Translations under genes and position numbers: made by a program
Notes under the pieces: generated by a model
Told to the model about the DNA's origin: nothing
Databases searched by the model: none
Seen by the model: only the letters and a program-made list of their open reading frames with translations
Source: Vibrio sp. HI00D65
GTDB lineage: Bacteria > Pseudomonadota > Gammaproteobacteria > Enterobacterales > Vibrionaceae
Assembly (NCBI RefSeq): GCF_001635455.1
Contig: NZ_LWEH01000001.1
Span: 1 to 64,000 of the forward strand
Direction of reading: 5' to 3'
DNA length: 64,000 nucleotides
In this document: positions 55,137-63,302 of the stretch, one piece after another
Layout: each line of letters starts with the position of its first letter
Position numbering within the stretch: position 1 is the stretch's first letter

Positions 55137-56021
55137 CTAGTAGTACACCCAGCGCTTGCCGATGTAGGTATTAATAAGTGCCAGTAATCCAGTAATCAGG
55201 AATATCACTAACGATGTCGCGGCTGCAGGTCCCATTTCGTAACGTTCGAACGCTTGTTGGTAGAACAAATACAACAGGGTGCGTGTTTCACCACCCGGTC
55301 CGCCTTGCGTCAGGATCTGGAACTGATCGAACGCCTGCATTGCCGTGATAATATTGACCACTACTAAGAAAAATGTGGTTGGAGAAATCAGTGGCAGCGT
55401 TATCTTCAAAAAGCGCGTTAAGCTGCTGCAACCATCAATCAAAGACGCCTCATACAGTGATTCTGGAATCTTGTTGAGCGCACTGATGTAAAACAGCATC
55501 GTCCAGCCAATCGCCTGCCACACCGTCACGATAATCACCGCAACTAAGGCTGTGTCTCCGTTCTCCAACCATGGAATAGCACTAAACCCTGCCGACTCTA
55601 ACAAGTGGTTTGCCAAACCCGATTTGGTCTCGAATACCCAGGACCACACAATCGATACCGCGACTGTGGGTGTGATCCAAGGGGAGAAGATCACCGCACG
55701 ATAAAACTGGCTGCCCTTGAAGTTTTTATGCAGCAGCATGGCAAATACAAGACCAAGAAGGATGGTTGGAATCACCACACCAACAGAGAACCAAAACGTG
55801 TTGAGCATCGCTTGGATGAACTCATAGTCCTCAACCATGTACTCATAATTTTCTAAACCGATGAACGAATAATCTGGCGAGATGTAATCCCAATCGGTGA
55901 AGCTGATGTAAATCGAATAACCAAATGGTACGAGCCAAAAAGTAAACAGTGGCACCAACAACGGTGCAGTAAATAGCAGTACCTTTAAGCGGTTTTTCAT
56001 TGGTTCTGAGAAAGCACTCAT
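55137..56021 (-). CDS. ugpA: UgpA-like ABC transporter permease
   Basis: A 294-residue permease with six helices. The EAA loop reads EASLIDGCSSLTRFLKITLP, and the region QILTQGGPGGETRTLLYLFYQQAF is typical of the MalF/UgpA half. It is the first gene of the six-gene operon, with AAGGACGAGG before the ATG. The promoter should lie in the 84-base gap after the LysR gene, or transcription may read through from it. Confidence 0.88.
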   Translation of the reverse strand: MSAFSEPMKNRLKVLLFTAPLLVPLFTFWLVPFGYSIYISFTDWDYISPDYSFIGLENYEYMVEDYEFIQAMLNTFWFSVGVVIPTILLGLVFAMLLHKNFKGSQFYRAVIFSPWITPTVAVSIVWSWVFETKSGLANHLLESAGFSAIPWLENGDTALVAVIIVTVWQAIGWTMLFYISALNKIPESLYEASLIDGCSSLTRFLKITLPLISPTTFFLVVVNIITAMQAFDQFQILTQGGPGGETRTLLYLFYQQAFERYEMGPAAATSLVIFLITGLLALINTYIGKRWVYY

Positions 56022-56105
56022 GGTGACCTCGTCCTTATTTGTATGCGGTTAAATTAAGGGGTTTGTGTGACAGGTTCGTAAGAGCGTCCTTCATTTTTTT
56101 TATGG

Positions 56106-57008
56106 CTACCCATTAGAAAATCTTTCTTCCAGTTCACCATCTTCCATCTGGTGATAAAGCCAATCACAAAAGAAATTCACCTTGGCACTGCGCCGGTGTT
56201 TAGTGATCAAATAGTGGGCTGATTCAGCAGGCATCGAGGACTCTGTCGCCAAAACAAGTTCGTTTTTCTCCAACAACTCAGACACCGCAAGCGAACGCAC
56301 CAACAGCACACCAATACCATGCTTAACGGCCTCTAGAGCGTGCAAAGAATTACTCACTTCAAGTAGCACCTTAGGTAAAGTCATCTCGAATTGGTTATGG
56401 CTCAACCATTGCAACCAGTTCTCTCGGTAGCCTTTTACTTGCACGGTCGGCAAAGCAGAGAAATCATGCTCAGCCAAGGTGTCTTGATATTGGTTCTTAA
56501 ATTCTGGGCTGCACACTAACTGCCAATGCTCTTGAAACAGTCGCTCACTATGAGTGTCTTCGCTTTCGACCTTACCGTTGGTCAGTTCGATATCAACATT
56601 CTGACAAGGGTTAGTTGATGGCCAGTCCACCAGCTGAATATCGAGCCTGATAAAAGGGTATTTTTGATAAAAAGATGGCAGGCGAGGTAGCAGCCAGTTA
56701 TGGCAAAAGGTGTGATTAACGCGCAGGCTCAAAACATCGGTTTCTTTTTCCCCGAACAGGATTTGAGTCTGTAGTTTCAGGTGCGCCAATGAGCCCGCAA
56801 CAATCGGTTGATAATGCTGGGCAGCCGACGTTAGTTTTGCGCCTTTGGAGCTGCGTTCAAACAGTGTGGTATCGAGAAAGGTTTCTAAACTTTTAAGCTG
56901 CTGACTCACCGCAGCTTGGGTAACACAAAGCTCTCGCGCAGCAGCGCCAATAGAACCAAGGCGGGCAACAGCTTCGAACGCAACAAGTGCACGTAGAGGG
57001 GGTAACAT
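56106..57008 (-). CDS. LysR-family regulator, GcvA-like
   Basis: A 300-residue LysR regulator beginning MLPPLRALVAFEAVARLGSI, then ELCVTQAAVSQQLKSLETFL, the GcvA/AmpR-like subgroup. It lies 84 bases upstream of the ugp-like operon on the same strand, so it is a candidate regulator of that importer. It could also act on the OppA gene that precedes it. Confidence 0.88.
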   Translation of the reverse strand: MLPPLRALVAFEAVARLGSIGAAARELCVTQAAVSQQLKSLETFLDTTLFERSSKGAKLTSAAQHYQPIVAGSLAHLKLQTQILFGEKETDVLSLRVNHTFCHNWLLPRLPSFYQKYPFIRLDIQLVDWPSTNPCQNVDIELTNGKVESEDTHSERLFQEHWQLVCSPEFKNQYQDTLAEHDFSALPTVQVKGYRENWLQWLSHNQFEMTLPKVLLEVSNSLHALEAVKHGIGVLLVRSLAVSELLEKNELVLATESSMPAESAHYLITKHRRSAKVNFFCDWLYHQMEDGELEERFSNG

Positions 57009-57090
57009 GGCTTCACCTGATTGAAATAAAGGTGAAAAATACTTCAGTCAGGTTTCAGTTTTTTGCGCTTATCGTTACAGATTAATGACG

Positions 57091-57140
57091 AAGGGACGCT
57101 GATCAGAGATTTATGATCAACGTCCCTTTTCTTTATTTCA
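57091..57140. terminator. Hairpin downstream of oppA
   Basis: The strong stem AAGGGACGCTGATCA / TGATCAACGTCCCTT (one mismatch) has a TTTCTTTATTTC tail on the plus strand. On the minus strand, the direction of oppA, the tail is poor, so it may act more as an mRNA end protector. Confidence 0.65.
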
Positions 57141-57168
57141 GACTTTTAATAATGTACCAGAAGCTCAA

Positions 57169-58794
57169 CTACTCTTTGATGTAGAGATCCTTAGAGTAGA
57201 TACGCCCTTCTACATTGTTCTTCGCAAAACCACCGACACTTGGTCGCACTAAACGAGCCTGCATGTAATAGTAGATTGGCGCGATCGGCATGTCTTCTGC
57301 CAGCAACTGTTCAGCTTGGTCATAGAAACCTTGGCGATCTTGTTCTCTGGTTGCGGCTAGTGCGCTATCCATTGCAGCGTCGTACTTGTCATTACTGTAG
57401 CGAGCAAAATTGCCCGAAGAACCAGAACGCAGTAGGCTCAAGAAGGTTGATGCTTCGTTGTAGTCACCACACCAAGAAGCGCGCATTACGTCGAAATCAC
57501 CTTGGCGACGTGACACCAAGTAAGACTTCCACTCTTGGTTTTCAAGCTCAACTTGTGCACCTAGGTTACCTTTCAGCATTGACGCAATTGCCACTGCAAT
57601 CGACTTGTTCGATTCACTGGTGTTGTAAAGCAGTTTGAAATCCAATGGGTTAGACGCATCGTAGCCCGCATCTTTTAGTAACTCTTTTGCTTTTTGATCG
57701 CGTTCTTTCTGAGTCCAAGTACTGTACTCAGGTTGTGTCGCATCAAAACCAGCTGTGTACTCATGTGCGAAGGTATAAGCTGGTAAGTTGCCCACCTGAG
57801 TCACACCATTGGTGATAACGTCACGCATCATAGAATAAGAGACAGCTTTACGTACTCGCGCATCATCAAAAGGCGGTCGCGTAGTATTGAATGCGTAGTA
57901 GTAAGTACACAGCAAAGGCACTGTGGTAAACGCTCCTTGGTATTTACTTTTAAGCTGCTGCGCCATATGGGTAGGCACGTCCGAAGTAATATCGACCTCG
58001 CCCACTGCATAACGGTTAATCGAGGCATTCTGATTCTCAAACGGAATATAAGTCACTTCGGTTAAGTGGGTATCTGAGCTATCCCAATATCTCGGGTTCT
58101 TCTTCAGTTCAATGCGCTCGTTCACCACCCACTCGTCTAGTACGAATGCCCCATTACCAACAAATTGCTTAGGATCGCTCCACGGCTTGTCGCTACTTTC
58201 TAGGGCTGATTGATGTACTGGCATCATGGATGTGTGGCCCGTCATCGCCACAAAGTAAGGTACTTGGCTGTCTAGCTCAAAACGGACTGTATGCTTATCA
58301 ACAGCCGAAACGCCTAGCTCTTCAATCGGCTTCTTACCTTCTGCCACATCAATAATATTGTTGATTTTAGTGAGCTTGAGATACCACACATTTGGCGATG
58401 CTGTTTTAGGATCTACCGCACGTTTTATCGCATACACGAAATCATCGGCGGTCACCGGATCACCATTCGACCATTGCGCGTCTTTGCGCAGGTGGAATAC
58501 AAACGTTTTGTTGTCATCGGTTTCCCAAGATTCCGCCACACCTGGGGTGATATTGCCATCGCGGTCTTGAATCACTAAGCCTTCAAATAGGTCACGTAGA
58601 ATGTGCATTTCCGGTAGGCCCTCAGCCTTTGCAGGGTCTAGTGTCGCCGCTTCCGCATCATTAGCGCGCACTAAGTGTTGCTGCTTTGCCAGAGTAGTTC
58701 CCGCAGGCAATGTGTCAGCAACGGCAGTTACTGAGATAAAAGGGGTCAATAGAGATGAAATGAGTAACGCCGTTGAGTGTTTCTTAAAATCCAT
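57169..58794 (-). CDS. oppA: Peptide ABC transporter binding protein, OppA/MppA-like
   Basis: A 541-residue periplasmic binding protein with a signal peptide ending in TAVA (about residues 23-26). Family 5 motifs include LDPAKAEGLPEMHILRDLFEG, ESWETDDNKTFVFHLRKDAQ and NGDPVTADDFVYA. It stands alone without permease genes. The divergent neighbour is mpaA, which cleaves murein tripeptide, so an MppA-like role in murein peptide uptake is likely, with the shared Opp permease encoded elsewhere. AGGAGA precedes the ATG. Confidence 0.88.
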   Translation of the reverse strand: MDFKKHSTALLISSLLTPFISVTAVADTLPAGTTLAKQQHLVRANDAEAATLDPAKAEGLPEMHILRDLFEGLVIQDRDGNITPGVAESWETDDNKTFVFHLRKDAQWSNGDPVTADDFVYAIKRAVDPKTASPNVWYLKLTKINNIIDVAEGKKPIEELGVSAVDKHTVRFELDSQVPYFVAMTGHTSMMPVHQSALESSDKPWSDPKQFVGNGAFVLDEWVVNERIELKKNPRYWDSSDTHLTEVTYIPFENQNASINRYAVGEVDITSDVPTHMAQQLKSKYQGAFTTVPLLCTYYYAFNTTRPPFDDARVRKAVSYSMMRDVITNGVTQVGNLPAYTFAHEYTAGFDATQPEYSTWTQKERDQKAKELLKDAGYDASNPLDFKLLYNTSESNKSIAVAIASMLKGNLGAQVELENQEWKSYLVSRRQGDFDVMRASWCGDYNEASTFLSLLRSGSSGNFARYSNDKYDAAMDSALAATREQDRQGFYDQAEQLLAEDMPIAPIYYYMQARLVRPSVGGFAKNNVEGRIYSKDLYIKE

Positions 58795-58936
58795 ATGTTT
58801 TTGCTCTCCTAGCCTATCTTTGAAGCAAGTAATAAAATTAACAATGAGACTGTTGACGAATTTTAATGCTTTCGTTTATCTAAGTAGTTCTTTAATCGTT
58901 AATACTTGATAGTACTTGATCAATCAGGAGATAAAG

Positions 58937-59644
58937 GTGAGTTTAATTCCAAGAACGGAAAGAGCTGCATTTTCAATAAAGCCGCTACCATATGGAAAGT
59001 CGATACTGGGCGCACCCTTGCTCTATTTCCCTGCGCAAGTAGAAAGCGAATCTCGAGGTCTAATCATAGCAGGCACACACGGTGATGAAACCGCGTCTAT
59101 CGCAGGTTTGTCTTGTGCGCTAAGAAGCCTACCTGCCAACAACTTGCGACACGATGTGATCTTGTCGATGAACCCAGATGGTAATCAATTAGGAACACGT
59201 GCCAACGCTAATCAAGTCGACCTAAACCGCGCTTTCCCAACTCAAAACTGGACAGAAGACGGCACCGTTTATCGTTGGAGTTCTCACACACCAGTCAGAG
59301 ATGTAAAAGTAAAAACGGGTCAAGCCGACCAACTTGAACCGGAAGTGCAGTCGCTCATCAACCTTATCGAAACCCGTGAACCTAAATTCGTCATCTCTTT
59401 CCACGAACCACTCGCCATGGTCGATGAACCAAACCAATCGGAACTTGCCACTTGGCTAAGTAAGCAGTTCAACCTGCCGCTCGTTGAAGAAGTGGATTAC
59501 GAAACCCCAGGCTCATTCGGCACCTGGTGTGAAGAGAGAAACCTACCGTGCATTACCGTAGAGCTACCACCGGTTTCTACGGACCTGACGATAGAGCAGT
59601 ATTTAGATGCGTTTGTGGCGGTGTTGGGGTGTGAGAAAGGTTAG
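58937..59644 (+). CDS. mpaA: Murein tripeptide amidase MpaA
   Basis: A 235-residue M14-type carboxypeptidase that cleaves the gamma-D-Glu-diaminopimelate bond of murein tripeptide in cell wall recycling. Zinc ligands are in GTHGDE (His and Glu) and FHEP (His); MNPDGNQLGTRANANQVDLN and YETPGSFGTWCEE match E. coli MpaA closely. The start is GTG 58937, with GGAG 6 bases upstream, which also gives the N-terminus MSLIPRTERAAF matching E. coli; the frame opens 7 codons earlier at a TTG. It is divergent from the OppA-like gene. Confidence 0.92.
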   Translation: MSLIPRTERAAFSIKPLPYGKSILGAPLLYFPAQVESESRGLIIAGTHGDETASIAGLSCALRSLPANNLRHDVILSMNPDGNQLGTRANANQVDLNRAFPTQNWTEDGTVYRWSSHTPVRDVKVKTGQADQLEPEVQSLINLIETREPKFVISFHEPLAMVDEPNQSELATWLSKQFNLPLVEEVDYETPGSFGTWCEERNLPCITVELPPVSTDLTIEQYLDAFVAVLGCEKG

Positions 59645-59736
59645 GTCAACTCGTTTTTTGGGCGATTACTAGCCAGCACTTTTGCTAAATTAGCAAACCT
59701 CCAATAACTACAGATATGGAAATTTACTTTGACTAA

Positions 59737-59763
59737 CTAGTGCGATGAATAACATCGCACTAG
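59737..59763. repeat. Perfect 11-bp inverted repeat
   Basis: CTAGTGCGATG and CATCGCACTAG flank a 5-base AATAA loop. A T7 run follows 17 bases later. It lies between mpaA and the broken queF and may be the mpaA terminator or a recombination-linked palindrome. Just downstream GTTTACAAACA occurs twice (about 59787-59811). Confidence 0.7.
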
Positions 59764-59840
59764 AGAAAGTGTTGGTTTTTTTGTGTGTTTACAAACATGG
59801 GTTTACAAACAATGTTTGTGCAGCGAATTTTGTGTTAAAT

Positions 59841-60595
59841 TTATTGCATAGGGTTTCTAGCAGAGCAAATTTCGCTTTCAAAGTCGCTACGGTAAGGGGT
59901 TATATCGAGCCAGCCTCGTCGCTTATATCTAGCAAAAACTGTCAGCTTTTCAGGCGCATAGCATCGTTTGATATCAGAATAAATACGATCGACACATTGC
60001 TCGTGAAATTCATTATGTTCACGAAATGAGATTAGATACCTCAGAAGACTCTCGTCATTGATTTTTGCTCCCTTATAACGAATATATACGCTTCCCCAAT
60101 CTGGCTAATTCGTCACCAAACAGTTCGATTTCAAAAGGTGAGAGCATAAAGATTCAGAGACATATTCATCTACTTTACTTTCAGAGAGCGAATCCGCATC
60201 ATACTCAAACGAGTCTACTGTGATGTCTAAACCATCAATACAATGAAATTGCTTATTTATTGAGGTTTGTTGTGGTTCATCTACATCCGTAAATGATACC
60301 GTCACTTCAGCATCTGCAGCATTAGCTAAATCAGACTGCATTTTCTCAATAACAATCTCTTTCGACTCAAAACATGTTTGATTCAAGCTATTTAAATACA
60401 ATTTGAATGGCTTAGATTCAATCAAGTTGTCAGGAGTATGAGGAACTATAAACTCCGCTATTGCGACGATTGGCTTTCCTTTAGATCTTTAATCTCATCT
60501 CTGCCTTTTTTTCTTGGGATAGGGTCGAGCAACTCAGGTTGATACTGAGAGATATACTCACTTCTTTTACCTAGGTTCTTATCGTAGGTTGTCAT
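59841..60595 (-). pseudogene. queF: QueF, decayed 7-cyano-7-deazaguanine reductase
   Basis: From ATG 60595 (AAGGAGC ribosome site) the reading starts MTTYDKNLGKRSEYISQY and PELLDPIPRKK, like the long QueF of gammaproteobacteria. It then loses about 25 codons at a junction near 60480 and changes frame to KPIVAIAEFIVPHTPDNLIE and SKPFKLYLNSLNQT. A TAG at 60107-60105 interrupts SNCLVTN / [10 protein letters not shown], after which [14 protein letters not shown] and [14 protein letters not shown] follow to 59841. The enzyme reduces preQ0 to preQ1 for queuosine; this copy lacks part of its N-terminal domain and cannot be active. Confidence 0.85.
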
Positions 60596-60953
60596 TATTA
60601 TTTAGCTCCTTGACGTTGATTAAACGGGTAAAAGTTTTCTTGCGAAGTAAATAGGCGCGACAATGAACAGCTATTCTACAAGCACCTCCTTGTCCATCTC
60701 TTCCTTAGTAGCCATCAGCTAACCACCACTATGTTAGAAGCAAATTCGATAATCTGCTCAAGAACTTCCTATTAACCATCGGCGATTGGGTCATGATCAA
60801 TAACCAAGCGTTTTTCCAGCACGTAAATAACCACGGCGCTCCTCCCTATCGCTTGGAGAGGTAGCCCCCTGTGTGTATGATGAAAACATTCACATTCCTA
60901 TATAATTTGCAATATATTGAAAGTAATAAATAAAATAGTAAAAATTATAGATT
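60596..60953. other. Decayed DNA, no intact gene
   Basis: About 360 bases. The minus strand between about 60850 and 60660 reads like damaged coding sequence (EKRLVIDHDPIADG, then EVLEQIIEFASNIVVVS, separated by stops), but I cannot name the parent gene. No RNA or repeat was seen. Confidence 0.35.
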
Positions 60954-60965
60954 TTGGGGTGGAGC

Positions 60966-61342
60966 ATGACCCCATATCAAGGGGTAGTTGCAGGAGGAGG
61001 GTTTGTTAATCTCTTTTTGTTAATGTTGATGCTCTCGAATCTAGGCGTTTTTTCTGAGAAGGCCGGAGAAGCCTCAGCTAAGCCATATTTCCGCTGGTTT
61101 CAGTGGGTGATAGTTCTCCCGCTTTCATTTGCAGACACGTATTACAACCTCTACAGTTCGCTGACTCAAGTATCCTCACTGGCCGTGCTCATTTCAGGAT
61201 CTATTTTCTTTGTTTGTATTAGCAGTCGCTCTACTACTACATCGTAGAGCATCCTTTTGAAGTTGCTAAAGATAAGGCGGAGACTGAAGAAAAAAGAGGG
61301 CGATTTAAGAGAAGAGCTGAACACGCTCAATCCAAGCGATAA
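60966..61342 (+). pseudogene. Small membrane protein with a frameshift
   Basis: From ATG 60966 the protein reads MTPYQGVVAGGGFVNLFLLM and continues with about three hydrophobic segments to SGSIFFVCIS. The original frame meets a TAG at about 61247. A one-base shift near 61230 leads into YYYIVEHPFEVAKDKAETEE and KRGRFKRRAEHAQSKR, a charged tail ending at 61342 just before a terminator. Restored length is about 125 residues. The family is not recognised. The match of the tail and terminator argues that the shift is a mutation. Confidence 0.6.
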
Positions 61343-61362
61343 ACTTTCCCTCCCACATCGTG

Positions 61363-61390
61363 AGCGCTGAATTAATCAGCGCTTTTTATT
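61363..61390 (+). terminator. Terminator of the frameshifted membrane protein gene
   Basis: The perfect stem AGCGCTGA / TCAGCGCT with an ATTAA loop is followed by TTTTATT. Confidence 0.88.
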
Positions 61391-61571
61391 GCGCGTTTTT
61401 GGGCAATTGGGAAGGGGATTCCCAATTGCCTTGCCGCCATAGTTGATACTCGTCTATGTCTGGGTGAACCCACACTTCAGTGTTCCGCTACGGATTTTCG
61501 TGAATGCTATACCCATCTTCTTTTGCACGCTTTCCTTGCTGAATAATCTGATATTTGGTCAAAATACTCAC
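61386..61571 (-). pseudogene. Rmf/CrpP-like small protein with one stop
   Basis: On the minus strand the reading is TKYQIIQQGKRAKEDGYSIH, ENP, a TAG (61500-61498), RNTEVWVHPDIDEYQLWRQGN and a short Pro-rich tail. The pattern QG-x-RA-x3-G, NP(Y) and W-x2-GNW resembles small Rmf-like ribosome-associated peptides, in which the stop replaces the usual Tyr of NPY. AAAGGTGAG lies before a TTG start at 61562; a GTG at 61571 is also possible. The family assignment is tentative. Confidence 0.55.
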
Positions 61572-61780
61572 CTTTTATTTGTTTGTACGAATTTTAACCA
61601 TGCAATAGAAACTTGCTAAGAGTTAAATATACTCCAAGATATCGGATTTATACGTTTTCAAAACTGGAGCTCTATTACCGCTCGTATCATCAACCGAACA
61701 AACCGAGTAAAATAAATGGCCGTTTGAATTAAAAAAGTATTGAAAGATTCTTCATAAAGTACCTTTAGAGTGCATAAAGA

Positions 61781-61806
61781 GACCGCCACGGTGGACGGTC
61801 ATTTTA
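61781..61806. terminator. Possible hairpin terminator
   Basis: GACCGCCAC / GTGGACGGTC forms a stem with one mismatch, followed by ATTTTATAG. It lies between decayed genes, and its function is uncertain. Confidence 0.4.
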
Positions 61807-61865
61807 TAGTAAAGCTATTTATTCATACAAATTGAGCCTACACTCAATACGCCCACATGGAGAAC

Positions 61866-62145
61866 TTAGCTATTGTGATTTGCCGTTCGATCAGCAAGTA
61901 CTTCTTTGAACGCCAAAATCACATTCAGTGCCGCAGGAAAGCCAGCGTAACAAGTCATCTAAATTATCACCTCCTTAATCTCTTCTTCATTGCAACCCAC
62001 ATTAAGCGCCGTATTAAACACGTCAAGCTCTAGTTTGGAAGTCAACGGAAGGAGCCTTGGCTAATTGCGTGGGCGTGAAATCTGGACTATTTTGAAACAA
62101 GACCAGATAGATGTTGAAGGCAAGGCGGCCTTTGAGTGATTCTAC
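61866..62145 (-). pseudogene. Carboxymuconolactone decarboxylase-family remnant
   Basis: The minus strand from about 62033 reads LELDVFNTALNVGCNEEEIK, EVII, a TAG, then MTCYAGFPAALNVILAFKEV to a TAA at 61866. The acidic turn and the CYAGFPAALN motif are those of the CMD/AhpD-like family; CAG to TAG would explain the stop. Further upstream (about 62145-62040) the same strand reads LAFNIYLVLFQNSPDFTPTQ in another frame, which resembles a helix-turn-helix start and may be part of this or of a neighbouring regulator. No active gene remains. Confidence 0.65.
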
Positions 62146-62271
62146 GCGCTCGCAGTATAATTATATCTGTAGGATGGGCCTGTCAAGCTTCTAACTAGAT
62201 TTGCGACAGAACCAATTACACCGGACTCTTCTTTCTCGTCAACCTTCAGTCTTTGCAACAATCACGTCCAA

Positions 62272-62484
62272 TCAATTTTTAAGTACTTTATTAGTTATCT
62301 TTTGAGCAAATGGAGAAAAAAAGAATGATATAATTCCAGCGGCTGGCCAGGCTAATAAAAAAGCATTTACCCACAATTTAAAAAAAACTGGCGAACTGCC
62401 TATGTTTAAGTACGTAACCCATAAAGTCATTAGTGATGATAAAAAAAAAGACATTATAGTAGAAAATAAAACACGACGTTTCAT
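62272..62484 (-). CDS. DUF2798 small membrane protein
   Basis: A 70-residue protein with two membrane helices (about 7-27 and 38-58) and the DUF2798 pattern: VLFSTIMSFFLSSLMTLWVT, then WPAAGIISFFFSPFAQKIT. AGGA lies six bases before the ATG. The function of the family is unknown. The gene is markedly AT-rich, like the two genes to its right. A tandem repeat lies 65-95 bases upstream of its start. Confidence 0.8.
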   Translation of the reverse strand: MKRRVLFSTIMSFFLSSLMTLWVTYLNIGSSPVFFKLWVNAFLLAWPAAGIISFFFSPFAQKITNKVLKN

Positions 62485-62550
62485 ATTAAATCCTATTAAT
62501 TTAATTAATATATTATGATTTTAATATAGCTGTATTTATAAAACATTTAA

Positions 62551-62579
62551 CAGAGATACAGAGATACAGAGATACAGAG
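62551..62579. repeat. 8-bp tandem repeat CAGAGATA, 3.6 copies
   Basis: The unit CAGAGATA occurs three times in a row plus CAGAG, in the gap between the DUF2798 gene and the HAD-IB gene. It lies upstream of the DUF2798 promoter region, so unit number could change promoter spacing. It does not lie in a reading frame. Confidence 0.85.
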
Positions 62580-62612
62580 TATGATGTTTAATTAATCCCT
62601 TTTCATAGTTAA

Positions 62613-63293
62613 CTAATAATTATCTATAATTCTCCATCCACGTAATTTAGCACTCGATATTGTTTCTTTGTCCTTAGAAACAATTACGCCATCAGAGACA
62701 CAAGATAACATTTGAAAGTCTGAAATATGGTCCCCATAAGCAATGCATTCATTAGATTCTACATTATGCAATTTCATAAATTTTTCTACAACAACGGCCT
62801 TACCATCTCCAATTGTTTGAGGAGGAATAATTTCTCCAGTTAGAATTCCATTTTCTTCTCTAATCCGTGTCGCAAGAACGTAGTCAACACGCAAGTCTCT
62901 AGCAATAAGCTCAATTAGTTTAGCTATAGAACCAGAAACAAATACGAGTTTAGTATTACTTTTCTTAAGGATATTAATTTCATCTATAATAGGATTAATA
63001 AAAAAGGATTCTCCCATTAATTTTTTTGTTATTTCATACCACTTTTCTACTATCGATTGAAACTTACATGAGTCAACACTTGAAAAAATACGGTAATACT
63101 CTTGATTTATTTCTTCACGAGGTCGTCCATTTTTCCAGTCATTTTTAATTTTCAACATATACTGATTGAAAATTAATTGCCCTTCTAATGGATTTATTTC
63201 ATTATAAAAAAACTCTAAAAATTTAAACATTGTTTTAAAGCTAACTACGGTTTCATCTACATCAAAAAACGCATATTTGTAAGATTTAGACAT
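62613..63293 (-). CDS. HAD-IB family phosphatase
   Basis: A 226-residue HAD hydrolase of the phosphoserine phosphatase-like IB group. Motif I is FFDVDETVV (D11, D13), motif II LVFVSGS, the motif III lysine is in IGDGKAVVVEKF and motif IV is AYGDHISD. The helical cap between motifs I and II fits subfamily IB. It starts 9 bases after the stop of the AfsA-like gene, so the two are co-transcribed. By analogy with butyrolactone pathways it may remove the phosphate left from dihydroxyacetone phosphate, but this is inference. The codon use is very AT-rich. Confidence 0.88.
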   Translation of the reverse strand: MSKSYKYAFFDVDETVVSFKTMFKFLEFFYNEINPLEGQLIFNQYMLKIKNDWKNGRPREEINQEYYRIFSSVDSCKFQSIVEKWYEITKKLMGESFFINPIIDEINILKKSNTKLVFVSGSIAKLIELIARDLRVDYVLATRIREENGILTGEIIPPQTIGDGKAVVVEKFMKLHNVESNECIAYGDHISDFQMLSCVSDGVIVSKDKETISSAKLRGWRIIDNY

Positions 63294-63302
63294 ATTACAC
63301 TT

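Noticed and set aside
56022-56105. PhoB box before the ugp-like operon
   Set aside because: One CTGTCAC half-site is present, but the second half expected 11 bases further is missing.
59745-60029. A 94-codon plus frame
   Set aside because: Most of it is antisense to the recognisable C-terminal part of queF.
59645-62271. Possible integron cassette array
   Set aside because: I searched for vibrio attC-type repeats and an integrase and saw neither; the decay pattern is explained by broken genes.
62551-62579. Possible CRISPR array
   Set aside because: The units are 8 bp without spacers, so this is a simple tandem repeat.
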